Of a DNA stretch of 64,000 nt, positions 36,375 through 45,113 are shown one piece after another (the stretch's first letter is position 1; each line of letters begins with the position of its first letter). Made by a program: the position numbers and the translations under genes. The notes under the pieces are model-generated. The model did not search any database and was not told where the DNA came from. It saw only the letters and a list, made by a program, of their open reading frames with translations. The DNA lies in contig NZ_JARESG010000018.1 in assembly GCF_029076445.1 (NCBI RefSeq), forward strand, positions 17,421 through 81,420, given 5' to 3'. Source of the stretch: Pseudarthrobacter naphthalenicus. GTDB lineage: Bacteria; Actinomycetota; Actinomycetes; Actinomycetales; Micrococcaceae.

Positions 36375-37688
36375 ATGGCGGTGTCCCCCACACCTGCACT
36401 GTCCGCGGCGGACATCGCCCACATCGATTCCCGGCTGGCGGCCACGGACGAACTGCTGGAGCGGAACTACCCTGGCGACGACGGCTCCCGCCAGCCCGTG
36501 CATACGGTGTACGTGCCCGCGGACCGGTTCACGCCGTCGCTCGCGGCCGACTGGGGTGCGCAGGCGCTTGCGACGGCGGCAGCACACGGGGGCCTGACCC
36601 GGTTGGGGCAGTTGCTGGGCCAGGACACCGGCCTGGCTGCGGCAGTGGCCGCGCGGGTGGAAACGAAGCTGGAACGCGAACCGATCGAGGATCTGCGCCT
36701 GGACTTCGAGGACGGCTACGGCCACCGCGGGGACGGGGCCGAAGATGCCGACGCCGTTGCTGCCGCCAACGCGGTGGCTGCGGCGGTGGCCGCCGGAACG
36801 GCTCCCCCGTTCATCGGTATCCGCTTCAAGTGCTTCGAGGCCCCGTCCCGCGCCCGGGGTCTGCGGACTCTGGACCTGTTTGTGTCCGGCTTGGCGACCG
36901 CCGGAGAACTGCCGGATGGCCTGATTCTGACCCTTCCCAAGGTCAGCACCGTGGCCCAGGTCCAGGCCATGGCCTACGCGGTGTCCCGGCTGGAGGAAGT
37001 CCATTCGCTTCCCGCCGGCCGGCTGCGCTTCGAGGTGCAGGTGGAAACACCGCAGCTCATCCTCGGCCCGGAGGGCACCTCCCCTGTGGCGCAGCTGCCG
37101 CACGCTGTTCCCGGCCGGATCTCCGGGCTGCATTACGGGACGTACGACTACTCGGCGTCGCTGCAGATCTCGGCCGAATACCAATCGATGGACCACCCTG
37201 TGGCGGACTTCGCCAAGGAGATCATGCAGCTGGCCGTCGCCGGCACCGGCATCCGCCTCTCGGACGGGTCCACCAACATCATCCCCGTGGGCAGCGGTGT
37301 CGAGGATGCGTGGAAGCTGCACGGCCGGTTGGTCCGCCGGTCGCTGGAACGCGGCTTCTACCAGGGCTGGGACCTGCACCCGGCCCAGCTGTCCAGCCGC
37401 TTCGCCGCCACCTACGCCTTCTACCGCGAAGGCCTCCCGGCTGCCGCAGCCCGACTCCGCAACTACGTCGAACGCACCGACGGCGGCGTCATGGACGAAC
37501 CCGCCACCGCCCGCGCCCTGGCCGCCTTCGTCCTCCGCGGCGTCCAGTGCGGCGCCGTCGGTGCCGAAGAGATCCAGGCGCTGGCCGGCGTCGGAATGCC
37601 CCAACTCACCGCACTGGCGCACCCGAGGCTGGCACCGTCCACCTCGAAGCCGAATCCCGATTTCCAGTCCCAGTCCGCCCCGACGTAA
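36375..37688 (+). CDS. HpcH/HpaI- or CitE-like aldolase (DUF6986 type)
   Basis: A 437-residue TIM-barrel aldolase/citrate-lyase-beta relative. It has the acidic metal motif DLRLDFEDGYG near residues 103-113, the EVQVETPQLILGP strand with a second acidic residue near residue 222, and GLHYGTYDYSASL. It starts three bases after the malate synthase stop and is followed by the ureidoglycine aminohydrolase. Such proteins cleave or make C-C bonds in CoA esters or hydroxy acids. Position suggests a role in glyoxylate or ureidoglycolate handling, but the reaction is unknown. Confidence 0.8.
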   Translation: MAVSPTPALSAADIAHIDSRLAATDELLERNYPGDDGSRQPVHTVYVPADRFTPSLAADWGAQALATAAAHGGLTRLGQLLGQDTGLAAAVAARVETKLEREPIEDLRLDFEDGYGHRGDGAEDADAVAAANAVAAAVAAGTAPPFIGIRFKCFEAPSRARGLRTLDLFVSGLATAGELPDGLILTLPKVSTVAQVQAMAYAVSRLEEVHSLPAGRLRFEVQVETPQLILGPEGTSPVAQLPHAVPGRISGLHYGTYDYSASLQISAEYQSMDHPVADFAKEIMQLAVAGTGIRLSDGSTNIIPVGSGVEDAWKLHGRLVRRSLERGFYQGWDLHPAQLSSRFAATYAFYREGLPAAAARLRNYVERTDGGVMDEPATARALAAFVLRGVQCGAVGAEEIQALAGVGMPQLTALAHPRLAPSTSKPNPDFQSQSAPT

Positions 37689-37702
37689 GGAAGGCTCCAT
37701 CC

Positions 37703-38515
37703 ATGGGCAAGTACTACTACCCGCCGGGCGGCCTGCCGCCGCAGACCCACCTCACCACCGAACGGGCCATCGTCACCGAGGCCTACACCGTCATTCCCAA
37801 GGGCGTCATGACGGACATTGTCACGTCCAACCTGCCCGGATTTTCCAAGACGCGCTCCTGGATCATCGCCCGTCCCATCTCCGGCTTCGCCACCACCTTC
37901 TCGCAGCTGATCGTGGAGATCGGCCCCGGCGGCGGGGCTCCCAAGGCCGAGTTTGAAGCCGGCGTGGAAGGCGTCGTCTTCGTCACCAAGGGCACGGTCA
38001 ACCTGACCCTCGACGGCGAACTCCACCAGCTTGCAGAGGGCGGCTACGCCTACCTGGCCGCCGGATCCGCGTGGGGAGTGGAGAACGTCTCGGCTGACAT
38101 TGTCTCGTTCCACTGGGTCCGCAAGGCCTACGAACGGCTGGAAGGCTACGAGGCCAAGTCGTTCGTCACGAGCGATCTGCACGTGGAACCCACCTCGATG
38201 CCGGACACCAACGGTGCCTGGAAGACCACCCGCTTTGTGGATCCCGATGACTTGGCCCATGACATGCATGTGAATATCGTGACGTTCCAGCCGGGCGGGG
38301 TCATCCCGTTCCCGGAAACCCACGTGATGGAACACGGCCTGTACGTCCTGGAGGGCAAGGCCATGTACCTGCTCAACACCGACTGGGTGGAAGTGGAGGC
38401 CGGGGACTTCATGTGGCTGCGCGCCTTCTGCCCCCAGGCCTGCTACGCCGGCGGCCCCGGCCAGTTCCGCTACCTGCTCTACAAAGACGTGAACCGGCAG
38501 GTCCGCCTCACCTAG
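37703..38515 (+). CDS. allE: (S)-ureidoglycine aminohydrolase, bicupin
   Basis: A 270-residue double-cupin protein. The N-terminal YYYPPGGLPPQTHLTTERA and the metal-binding part of the second cupin (PETHVMEHGLYVLEGKAMYLL) match the AllE/YlbA family. It releases ammonia from (S)-ureidoglycine to give (S)-ureidoglycolate. An AAGGAAGG site precedes the ATG. It ends the purine operon in this window. The upstream enzymes allantoinase and allantoate amidohydrolase are not here. Confidence 0.93.
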   Translation: MGKYYYPPGGLPPQTHLTTERAIVTEAYTVIPKGVMTDIVTSNLPGFSKTRSWIIARPISGFATTFSQLIVEIGPGGGAPKAEFEAGVEGVVFVTKGTVNLTLDGELHQLAEGGYAYLAAGSAWGVENVSADIVSFHWVRKAYERLEGYEAKSFVTSDLHVEPTSMPDTNGAWKTTRFVDPDDLAHDMHVNIVTFQPGGVIPFPETHVMEHGLYVLEGKAMYLLNTDWVEVEAGDFMWLRAFCPQACYAGGPGQFRYLLYKDVNRQVRLT

Positions 38516-38676
38516 CAGCGTCCCGCGACTCACCGGCGCGCCTGAAACGGGGCACTTCGACACGGACACACCGGCTGCTGACTCCACATACGACGACGAC
38601 CCGGCCAAAATGCCCCGCGACGGCTGTGTGGCGGCACTGAAATTTTCGCACTGTCCCTGGGAAGCCGGGAGGGTTC

Positions 38677-39450
38677 CTAGGAAGCCCGTAGGCGGCCCAG
38701 GCAGTAGTCCTTGGCGAAGTGACGGACGTGCCGGGGCAGCCGCGGATACACCAGCGCGGACCAGCGGGTGGTGAGGTCGAACAGGCGGCGGTGGCGCTCA
38801 CTCCAGGGCAGCCCGTAACCGCGCCGCAGGTGATCGGGCAGGAGGCCTGCGGTGATGAACCGGATGAGCGGCATGCTCATCCGGAGCCAGAGCGGGCCGG
38901 TTGGCGGGTAGAGCAGGTCGCGGCCTACCCGGATGGCCACGCCGTCCAGCTCAAGGGACCGCAGCCGCGGGTACCAGTACGTCCTGAACGCTGCCCGGTC
39001 CGGCGGCCACAGACCCGCCGGCAGCTGTAGGACCGTGCCGAGCTTGGCGTACTCCTGGTACATCAACTCGGCGGACTCTTCATCCAAGGGGCCATAGATC
39101 TTGTCGTAGATGATGACCGCGGTGTCGTAGAGGGTCGCCACCACCCACAGCTGGGCCTGGGCGTCGAAGGCGCTGTAGCCGCGGGAGCCTGCGTCGGAGG
39201 TCCCGCGCACGGGGCCATGCGCTTTGTTCACGCTGCGGCGCACCGCGGCGACCTGCGCGTCGGTGCCGTACCGCACCGCGTAAACGTAGGTGATGGTGGC
39301 CCGGAAGCGGTCGAACGGCCGGGTGGCAAAGTCGCTGTGTTCGGCCACTCCGTGGCCAACCGCCGGATTGGCGATCTGGAGCAAAATGGCGCGGCCGGCC
39401 CCCGCGAGCAGAACGCCTTCCGCTCCGATGTCAGCCACGTTGCGCACCAT
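38677..39450 (-). CDS. Oxygenase MpaB-like protein (DUF2236)
   Basis: A 257-residue helical protein. Signature segments are GAGRAILLQIANPAVGHGVAEHSDF, the ATITYVYAVRYGT region and VNKAHGPVRGT (His), followed by YSAFDAQAQLWVVATLYDTAV. These are shared with the DUF2236/MpaB group, which includes heme-containing rubber oxygenase Lcp. The substrate is unknown. The ATG at 39450 is preferred; two GTG codons precede it. It is a single gene between the purine and polyol operons. Confidence 0.87.
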   Translation of the reverse strand: MVRNVADIGAEGVLLAGAGRAILLQIANPAVGHGVAEHSDFATRPFDRFRATITYVYAVRYGTDAQVAAVRRSVNKAHGPVRGTSDAGSRGYSAFDAQAQLWVVATLYDTAVIIYDKIYGPLDEESAELMYQEYAKLGTVLQLPAGLWPPDRAAFRTYWYPRLRSLELDGVAIRVGRDLLYPPTGPLWLRMSMPLIRFITAGLLPDHLRRGYGLPWSERHRRLFDLTTRWSALVYPRLPRHVRHFAKDYCLGRLRAS

Positions 39451-39502
39451 CACCACACGATACCCACAATGCCCGCGGGCGGTACAGGAGCGGGGGTAGC
39501 CG

Positions 39503-40423
39503 CTACTCGGCGTCGTGATCCGTTAGGTGGCCTGCCGCGGCACGGTTGGCGTAGGCGGCGAGCGCCTGCAGGTCCTCCCCGGTCAGGGCACGCAGCCGTG
39601 CCCGGCCGGCAGCGCCAAGTGCTGCGAGCTGATCCAGGCCGGAGATGAGCGCCGCCATAAAGGAGTCCCCCCGCTCCGACGGTGTCAGCCACGGCGACGG
39701 GTTCGGCTGCCAGCTCCACCTTTACGTTGCGTGATAGGAGGACCGGACCGGCGGCACCCCGGGTCATGGCCACAATTGCGGGGCCGAGTTCCAGCCACGC
39801 AGCCAGGGTTGCCGCCGGCGGCCGGTCAGGATAGAGCCAGGCCAGGTCTTCGTCGCTGGCTTTGACGATGTGGCTGGCGGCCACGAAGCGTTCCGCGCGC
39901 GCGCCGCCACCGCATCAGGGCCAAGCGCCGGCCGGCAATTCGGGTCGTAACTGATGCTGGCGTGCTCCGCTGCTGCGGACAGGAGTGCGAGCGCGGCCTG
40001 GTCGCCGGGTGCAACCGTGGCGGCAATCGACCCCGTATGGACATGGCGGGAACGCTGCACCGCCTCCAAGGCAGGAAGGGCTGCCCCGTTGATGTCCCAG
40101 CTGATGTTGAACGCATAGGAGGCACCGCCGTCGGGACCCAGCGTGGCGGTGGCCGTCGACGTCGGTGCGCTGCCGCCCCTGATCGCGGTGACGCCGTTGG
40201 CGTTCAGGTGCCCTTCGATCAGCTCACCGAAGGGGTCCCCGGCGTAGTGCGTCACGAGCTTGGTCTCCAGGCCAAGGCGGGCAGCGCCCACCGCCACATT
40301 CAGCGGGCTCCCGCCAGGGTACGCCTGCGTGGAAGTCTCGTGCGTGGAAGTCTCCTCGCCCGGCGCCCGCCGGTGCGGGTCGACGATGATGTCCATCAGG
40401 GATTCACCAATGACCGTGATCAT
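39503..40423 (-). pseudogene. PfkB-family fructokinase-like gene with two frameshifts
   Basis: The N-terminal two-thirds (MITVIGESLMDIIVDPHRR, AYPGGSPLNVAVGAARLG, ISYDPNCRPAL) is a clear ribokinase/fructokinase. A two-base GC insertion in a run of CG dinucleotides (39894-39904) shifts the frame. The kinase then continues in the new frame (AASHIVKASDEDLAWLYP, VADTVGAGG). An extra base in a run of six C (39667-39672) returns it to the original frame through the catalytic D-S-F (DSFMAALISGLD) to a TAG at 39503. Both indels are in slippage-prone repeats, so decay, phase variation or sequencing error are all possible. Confidence 0.8.
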
Positions 40424-40424
40424 G

Positions 40425-41501
40425 TCAACGGCCCGGGTAAACGACGGCCTTGAGCTGGCCCGCCTGCTTGCCCGCTTTCAGGGCTTCCTCAGACTCGGCG
40501 AGGGTGAATTTGCCGGTCACCAGGATGTCCAGGTCCACTTTTCCGTCGGCGATCAGTTGGATCGCCAGCGGCCAGGTGTTGGTGTAGCGGAAGACACCGG
40601 AAAGCCAGATCTCCCGGTTCTGGATATACGAGACGGGCAGCTCGACGTCGTCCGCCCCCAACCCAACCAGGATCACCCGGCCCGCAGGGCCTACGGCCTT
40701 GATCCCGGACCGGACGGCCTGCGGGGCGCCGGACGCGTCGATGAACGCGTCGACGTCGAGTCCCTCCACGCTGTCCGTCTTGGCGTTCAGGGCGTGTGTT
40801 GCGCCGTGCCGCAGGGCGAACTCGAGCCGGTCCTCGGCAATGTCGCTGATGTAGATTTCCGTTGCCCCGAAGGCCCGGGCGGCCTGGGCGGCCTGGGCGG
40901 CGATGATGCCGATGGGGCCGGCGCCGGCGATCAGGACGCGGCTGCCGGGCTTGATTTCGGCGCGTTCGCAGGCCCAGAGCCCCACCGAGAGCGGTTCGAT
41001 GAGAGCTGCTGCCTCGTCGCTGACATTGTCCGGGATGTCGAAGGCGAAGTCGGACTGGATGGTCACGTACTCGGCGAACGCGCCGTCGATCGGCGGGGTG
41101 GCGTAGAACTCGATGTCCGGGCAGAGGTTGTAGCGGCCGGCCTTGCACTGTTTGCAGGTCCGGCAGGGGCGCTGGGGCTCGACGGCGACGCGCCTGCCGA
41201 TGCGGCCCGGATCAACGGCGCTTCCGACGGCGGCGATTCGGCCGGAGAGTTCGTGGCCGAGGATCAGCGGGTGGTCCACCACGTAGGGGCCTATCCGGCC
41301 GTGCTCATAGTAGTGGACGTCGCTGCCGCAGACGCCGACGGCGGCGACCTGCACCAGGACCTGGTCGGCGTCGAGGTGCGGGACGGGCAGGGTTTCCATT
41401 GCCATGTCACCCTGGCATTTCAGGATGTTGGCGCGCATGGTTGTTGGCAGCGCGGGGTGTGCGTGGGCCGACGACGGGGCGTGGGTGGCTGAGGTGTTCA
41501 T
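40425..41501 (-). CDS. Zinc-dependent polyol (sorbitol/xylitol-type) dehydrogenase
   Basis: A 358-residue medium-chain dehydrogenase. Catalytic zinc residues lie in GVCGSDVHYYEHG and GHELSGRIAAVG, and in the conserved Glu of LIEPLSVG. The structural zinc cysteines are CRTCKQCKAGRYNLC. The NAD-binding motif is AGAGPIGIIAA. The pattern is that of sorbitol/xylitol dehydrogenase. It lies between the sugar ABC transporter and the fructokinase gene (one base apart from the latter), which fits oxidation of a polyol to a ketose that is then phosphorylated. Confidence 0.9.
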   Translation of the reverse strand: MNTSATHAPSSAHAHPALPTTMRANILKCQGDMAMETLPVPHLDADQVLVQVAAVGVCGSDVHYYEHGRIGPYVVDHPLILGHELSGRIAAVGSAVDPGRIGRRVAVEPQRPCRTCKQCKAGRYNLCPDIEFYATPPIDGAFAEYVTIQSDFAFDIPDNVSDEAAALIEPLSVGLWACERAEIKPGSRVLIAGAGPIGIIAAQAAQAARAFGATEIYISDIAEDRLEFALRHGATHALNAKTDSVEGLDVDAFIDASGAPQAVRSGIKAVGPAGRVILVGLGADDVELPVSYIQNREIWLSGVFRYTNTWPLAIQLIADGKVDLDILVTGKFTLAESEEALKAGKQAGQLKAVVYPGR

Positions 41502-41537
41502 GGGAGTAATCCTTTAGATATTCGAGAGTGGACGGCG

Positions 41538-42466
41538 TTACTTCACGGCACCGAGGGACAGCCCCTGGACCAGCTTGTCCTGGGCGGCGAACCCGGCGAA
41601 CAGCACCGGCAGCGAGATGACGACGGCGGCGGCGCAGACCTTCGCGAGGAAGAGGCCCTCACCGGAGACAAAGCCGGTAAGGAAGACCGGGGCTGTGCCG
41701 GCCACTACTCCGGTGAGGACCCGGGCCAGGAGGAGTTCGTTCCAGCTGAAGATGAAGCAGATCAGGGCGGTGGCCGCGATCCCGGGCATTGCCACGGGGG
41801 CCACCACTTTGCGGAGTGTCAGGAGCAGTCCGGTACCGTCGATCTGAGCAGCCTCGAGCATTTCCGCCGGGACTTCGGCGAGGAAGGACCGCATCATCCA
41901 GACCGCGATGGGCAGGTTCATGGAGGTGTACATCAGGATCAGGAACCAGATATTGTCCAGCGCTCCCACCGTCCTGGCGAAGAGGTAGAGCGGCAGGATC
42001 GCAGCCACCACCGGCATCATTTTGGTGGAGAGGAAGAAGAACATCACATCCGTCCACTTCTTCACCGGCCGGATGGACAGGGCGTAGGCCGCCGGGATGG
42101 CCAGGACCAGGACAAGGACCGTGGACAGGATCGAGGCGGTGGCGGAGTTGATCAGCGAGGGCCACGGGCTGACGCCGGAGGTTTCCCCGAGAACTCCCGG
42201 TACGCGTCGAGGGTGAGGTTCGCGGCGATGGACGGCGGGTTCGTGGCTGCGTCCGTCTCGGAGTGGAAGGAGGTCAGGATCATCCAGACCACCGGAGAGG
42301 CGAACAGCAGGGCGAGCAGCCAGGCCGCGAGGCCGGCGGCGGTGTTGTTGCGGGTGGGGTCCATGCGTGACTTGCTGCGCTTGCGGGTGCCGGGGTTCAG
42401 GGAGATCCCTGATGCGGACCGGGCTGAGCCTGTGTTGCGGGGTGCGGCAGGACTGAGCGTGCTCAT
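41538..42466 (-). pseudogene. Sugar ABC permease (MalG type) with frameshift
   Basis: The true start is the ATG at 42466, after a perfect AAGGAGG and overlapping the stop of the other permease. The N-terminus and first helix (TAAGLAAWLLALLFASPVVWMIL) and a segment ending DAYREF are in one frame. At about 42189 one base is missing, and the sequence continues as GETSGVSPWPSLINSATAS in another frame through the remaining helices, the EAA loop (EMLEAAQIDGTG) and the C-terminus. The expected reading is AYREFFGETSG. As it stands the permease would be truncated after about 92 residues. Confidence 0.8.
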
Positions 42467-43431
42467 CGTGCTGCCTCCTTCTTGAAGAGCGAGAATACGG
42501 TGCGGAGGGCGAAAGTCGCCACGATGATGGTGCCGATGACCACCACGACGCCGGCCGCGGAGGCCAGGCCGTACTCGTTGGCAAAGTAGAACGTCTGGTA
42601 GATGGCGTACGGCAGGTTGGCAGTGCCCAGTCCGCCGGCGGTGAGGGTGAAGACGGCGTCGAAGTTCTGCACGATGTAGATGGCTCCGAGCAGGCCGCCC
42701 AGCTCCAGGTACTGGCGCAGGTGGGGCAGCGTCAGGTGCCGGAAGATCGCCCAGGGTGTGGCGCCGTCCATCTGCGCTGCTTCCACGGTGTCCATGGGAC
42801 GTGACTGCAGGCCCGCGAGCAGGATGAGCATCATGAACGGGGTCCACTGCCACACCAGCGAGATGATCACGGCCATCAGGAGTGCCTGTGAGAGCAGGTC
42901 CAGCTGGGGCGGTGTCACGCTGCCGAAGAGTGACCAGATCCAGGTCAGGATGCCGTTGATCAGGCCGTAGGTGGGGTTGAGCAGGGCGTGCTTCCAGATG
43001 AGGGCCGCCGCAACGGGGACCACCAGGAACAGTGCGATCAGCAGGGTCCGGGCCAGGCCCCTGCCAATGAACTTTTTGTCCAGCAGCAGGGCAAGGCCCA
43101 GGCCGATGAGCAGGCTGGCCAGTACCACTGCCACGGTGAGGAGGATGGTGGTGAAGATCGCCTGGCGCATGTCCGGGTCGGTGAGGACCGTGGCGTAGTT
43201 CTCCAGTCCGGCAAAGGCGGTCTTGCCAGGGCTCAGGCTGTTCCAGTTCAGGAACGAGATGATCAGCGTCACCACGAACGGAAGCTGGGTGACAACGATG
43301 AGGAAGATCAGGGCCGGGAGCAGCGGTGCACGCCGGGCCCAGGCCAGGGCGCGTTCGCGCGATTTGGCAGTTCGTGCGGGTTTGGCTGCGGTGTGTCCCG
43401 GGCGGGAGATGCGCGCCGTTGCGGTAGTCAT
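42463..43431 (-). CDS. Sugar ABC transporter permease (MalF type)
   Basis: A 322-residue inner-membrane permease with about six helices and the EAA-like ATPase-docking loop (TVEAAQMDGATPWAIFRHLTLP) near residues 218-239. It is the partner of the frameshifted permease downstream, and its gene lies 26 bases behind the binding-protein gene. An Arg/Lys-rich N-terminus precedes helix 1. No ATPase gene is nearby, as is usual when a shared MsmK-type ATPase serves such systems. Confidence 0.92.
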   Translation of the reverse strand: MTTATARISRPGHTAAKPARTAKSRERALAWARRAPLLPALIFLIVVTQLPFVVTLIISFLNWNSLSPGKTAFAGLENYATVLTDPDMRQAIFTTILLTVAVVLASLLIGLGLALLLDKKFIGRGLARTLLIALFLVVPVAAALIWKHALLNPTYGLINGILTWIWSLFGSVTPPQLDLLSQALLMAVIISLVWQWTPFMMLILLAGLQSRPMDTVEAAQMDGATPWAIFRHLTLPHLRQYLELGGLLGAIYIVQNFDAVFTLTAGGLGTANLPYAIYQTFYFANEYGLASAAGVVVVIGTIIVATFALRTVFSLFKKEAAR

Positions 43432-43457
43432 GAGGTTCTCCTGCGGTTCGGTTACTG

Positions 43458-44804
43458 CTACTTGTACTTATTGCCGATTTTTTGGGCGGCTTCCTGGCCC
43501 TTGGCCAACGCATCGGCCACGGTGCCTTGGCCTGCGATGGCGGAGCTGACGCCCTGGGACACATTGGTGCCGAGGGCCGCGAACTCCGGGATGCCGAAGA
43601 ATTGGATTCCGACGGCGGGACGCGGCTGGGTGCCGGGGTTTTTCGGGTCAGCGTTTTCAATGGCGAAGCGTTCGGCCTGGAAGAACGGCGCCGCCTTCTG
43701 GAATTCGGCATTCTCATAGGTGGAGATGCGCTTGCCGGAAGGAACTTTCGCCCAACCGAGCTTGGCGGCCACGAGTTCCTCGTACTTCTTTGAGCTCGCC
43801 CAGGTGATGAATTTGCCGGCAGCATCCTGTTTCCTGGAGGCGGCCTGGACGGCCCAGGACCAGGTCCACAGCCAGCCGGAGGACTTGGTCTCCTTGACCG
43901 GCGCCTGGGCGTAGCCCATCTTCCCCTTCACAGGGGATGTAACGGCTTCCAGGGCGCCGGCGGCAGAGGTGGCGTCGTACCACATGGCCACTTTGCTCTG
44001 GCTCATGTTGTTGAGGCATTCGGTGAAGCCTGCCTGCGCGGCGCCCGCTTCACCATGCTCGCGGACCAGCTTGGTGTAGAACTCCACGGCGGCCGTAAAT
44101 TCGGGGCTATTGACCTTTGCGTTCCAGTCCTTGTCGAACCACGTGCCTCCGAAGGTGTTCACCACGGTGGTCAACGGGGCGAAGACCTGGCCCCAGCCCG
44201 GCTGGCCGCGCAGGCAGATGCCCTTCATACCCGGGGCCGCGCCGTCCACCTTCGCGGCGATGTCCGCCACCTGATCCCAGGTGGGTTTTTCCGGCATGGT
44301 GAGGCCTTTGGCTTCCAGGATGTCCTTCCGGTACATGAGGAAGGACGATTCGCCGTAGAAGGGTTCGCCGTACAGCTTGCCGTCCGTGCCGGTAAGGGAT
44401 GCCGTGTAGGCCGGCAGGATGTCGCCCTGGTCAAACCCGGCGTCCGCGGCCACATGGTCCAGCGGTGCGAGCCAACCGTTGGCGGAGTAGAACGGGATCT
44501 CATAGTTGGATAGCGAGGCGACGTCGTACTGGCCGGCCTGGCTGGAAAACTCCTGGCTGATCTTCGCGCGGACATCGTTCTCAGGCAGGATGGTGTAGTT
44601 GACCCGGACGCCGGTTTCCTTGGTGAAGTTCTCAGCGGTGAGCCGCTGCAGGTCCTCCATCTGGGGGTTGTTCACCATCAGCACATTGATGCTGTTCGGG
44701 TCTCCGGCGGCGTTGCCTCCGCCGGCGCCGGCACAGGCCGTGGCGCTCAGGGCGATGCACAAAGCACCGGCGGCGAGGGTCGCAGCGCGCATTTTTGGGC
44801 GCAT
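43458..44804 (-). CDS. Polyol/sugar ABC transporter substrate-binding lipoprotein
   Basis: A 448-residue extracytoplasmic binding protein. The N-terminus is a lipoprotein signal with lipobox LSATAC (Cys about residue 24). The mature part follows the type 1 sugar-binding fold (VNNPQMEDLQRLTAENF, DVASLSNYEIPFYSANGWL, AMWYDATSAAGAL). It resembles SmoE-type sorbitol/mannitol-binding proteins. AAGGAG precedes the ATG. It is the first gene of the polyol operon, downstream of three 17-bp repeats and divergent from an AraC regulator. Confidence 0.92.
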   Translation of the reverse strand: MRPKMRAATLAAGALCIALSATACAGAGGGNAAGDPNSINVLMVNNPQMEDLQRLTAENFTKETGVRVNYTILPENDVRAKISQEFSSQAGQYDVASLSNYEIPFYSANGWLAPLDHVAADAGFDQGDILPAYTASLTGTDGKLYGEPFYGESSFLMYRKDILEAKGLTMPEKPTWDQVADIAAKVDGAAPGMKGICLRGQPGWGQVFAPLTTVVNTFGGTWFDKDWNAKVNSPEFTAAVEFYTKLVREHGEAGAAQAGFTECLNNMSQSKVAMWYDATSAAGALEAVTSPVKGKMGYAQAPVKETKSSGWLWTWSWAVQAASRKQDAAGKFITWASSKKYEELVAAKLGWAKVPSGKRISTYENAEFQKAAPFFQAERFAIENADPKNPGTQPRPAVGIQFFGIPEFAALGTNVSQGVSSAIAGQGTVADALAKGQEAAQKIGNKYK

Positions 44805-45113
44805 TGAGGACTCCTTTGTTCTTGAGGGGGTGTACAGCCTTCCGGTGCGTCGACTGCTTTATCGACGTACCGGCTTTAGCGGCATACGGCGTTTATCGGC
44901 ATATGGGCTGCGGGGCCGGCTATCCGGAATTCCGATGGGCCGCTGCTGGTCTTCCTCAACTGTAGGGGTGTGGGATAGGGCACAACTAGCGCCGTGGATG
45001 CCTGTTTCTGATACAAATTTTCCCTACCGGACGGTGCGCCGCTGGCGCTACTCTGGGAAGGCACCCCGCAGTGCTGTCCATTTTTCATAACCTCGGATGC
45101 CGGGAGTACACGC
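44805..45113. other. Intergenic control region between polyol operon and araC-type gene
   Basis: No gene is supported here. The region holds three exact-length 17-bp direct repeats at 44856-44906, then AT-poor sequence up to the AraC-type start. It must contain the divergent promoters of both units; I could not assign -35/-10 pairs with confidence. Confidence 0.6.
44856..44906. repeat. Three 17-bp tandem repeats, candidate AraC-type operators
   Basis: GCTTTATCGACGTACCG, GCTTTAGCGGCATACGG and CGTTTATCGGCATATGG are head to tail with no spacing. They share TTTA-N-CG-N-C-N-TA-N-N-G. They lie 50-100 bases before the binding-protein gene and near an AraC-family regulator gene. AraC proteins commonly bind direct repeats of about this length. 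Confidence 0.7.

Noticed and set aside
39503..40423. Programmed ribosomal frameshifting in the kinase gene
   Set aside because: Two separate shifts would be needed, and I see no slippery heptamer followed by a pseudoknot. Indels in simple repeats are a simpler explanation.
44856..44906. The three tandem repeats as a small CRISPR array
   Set aside because: The units are contiguous with no spacers and no cas gene is nearby.
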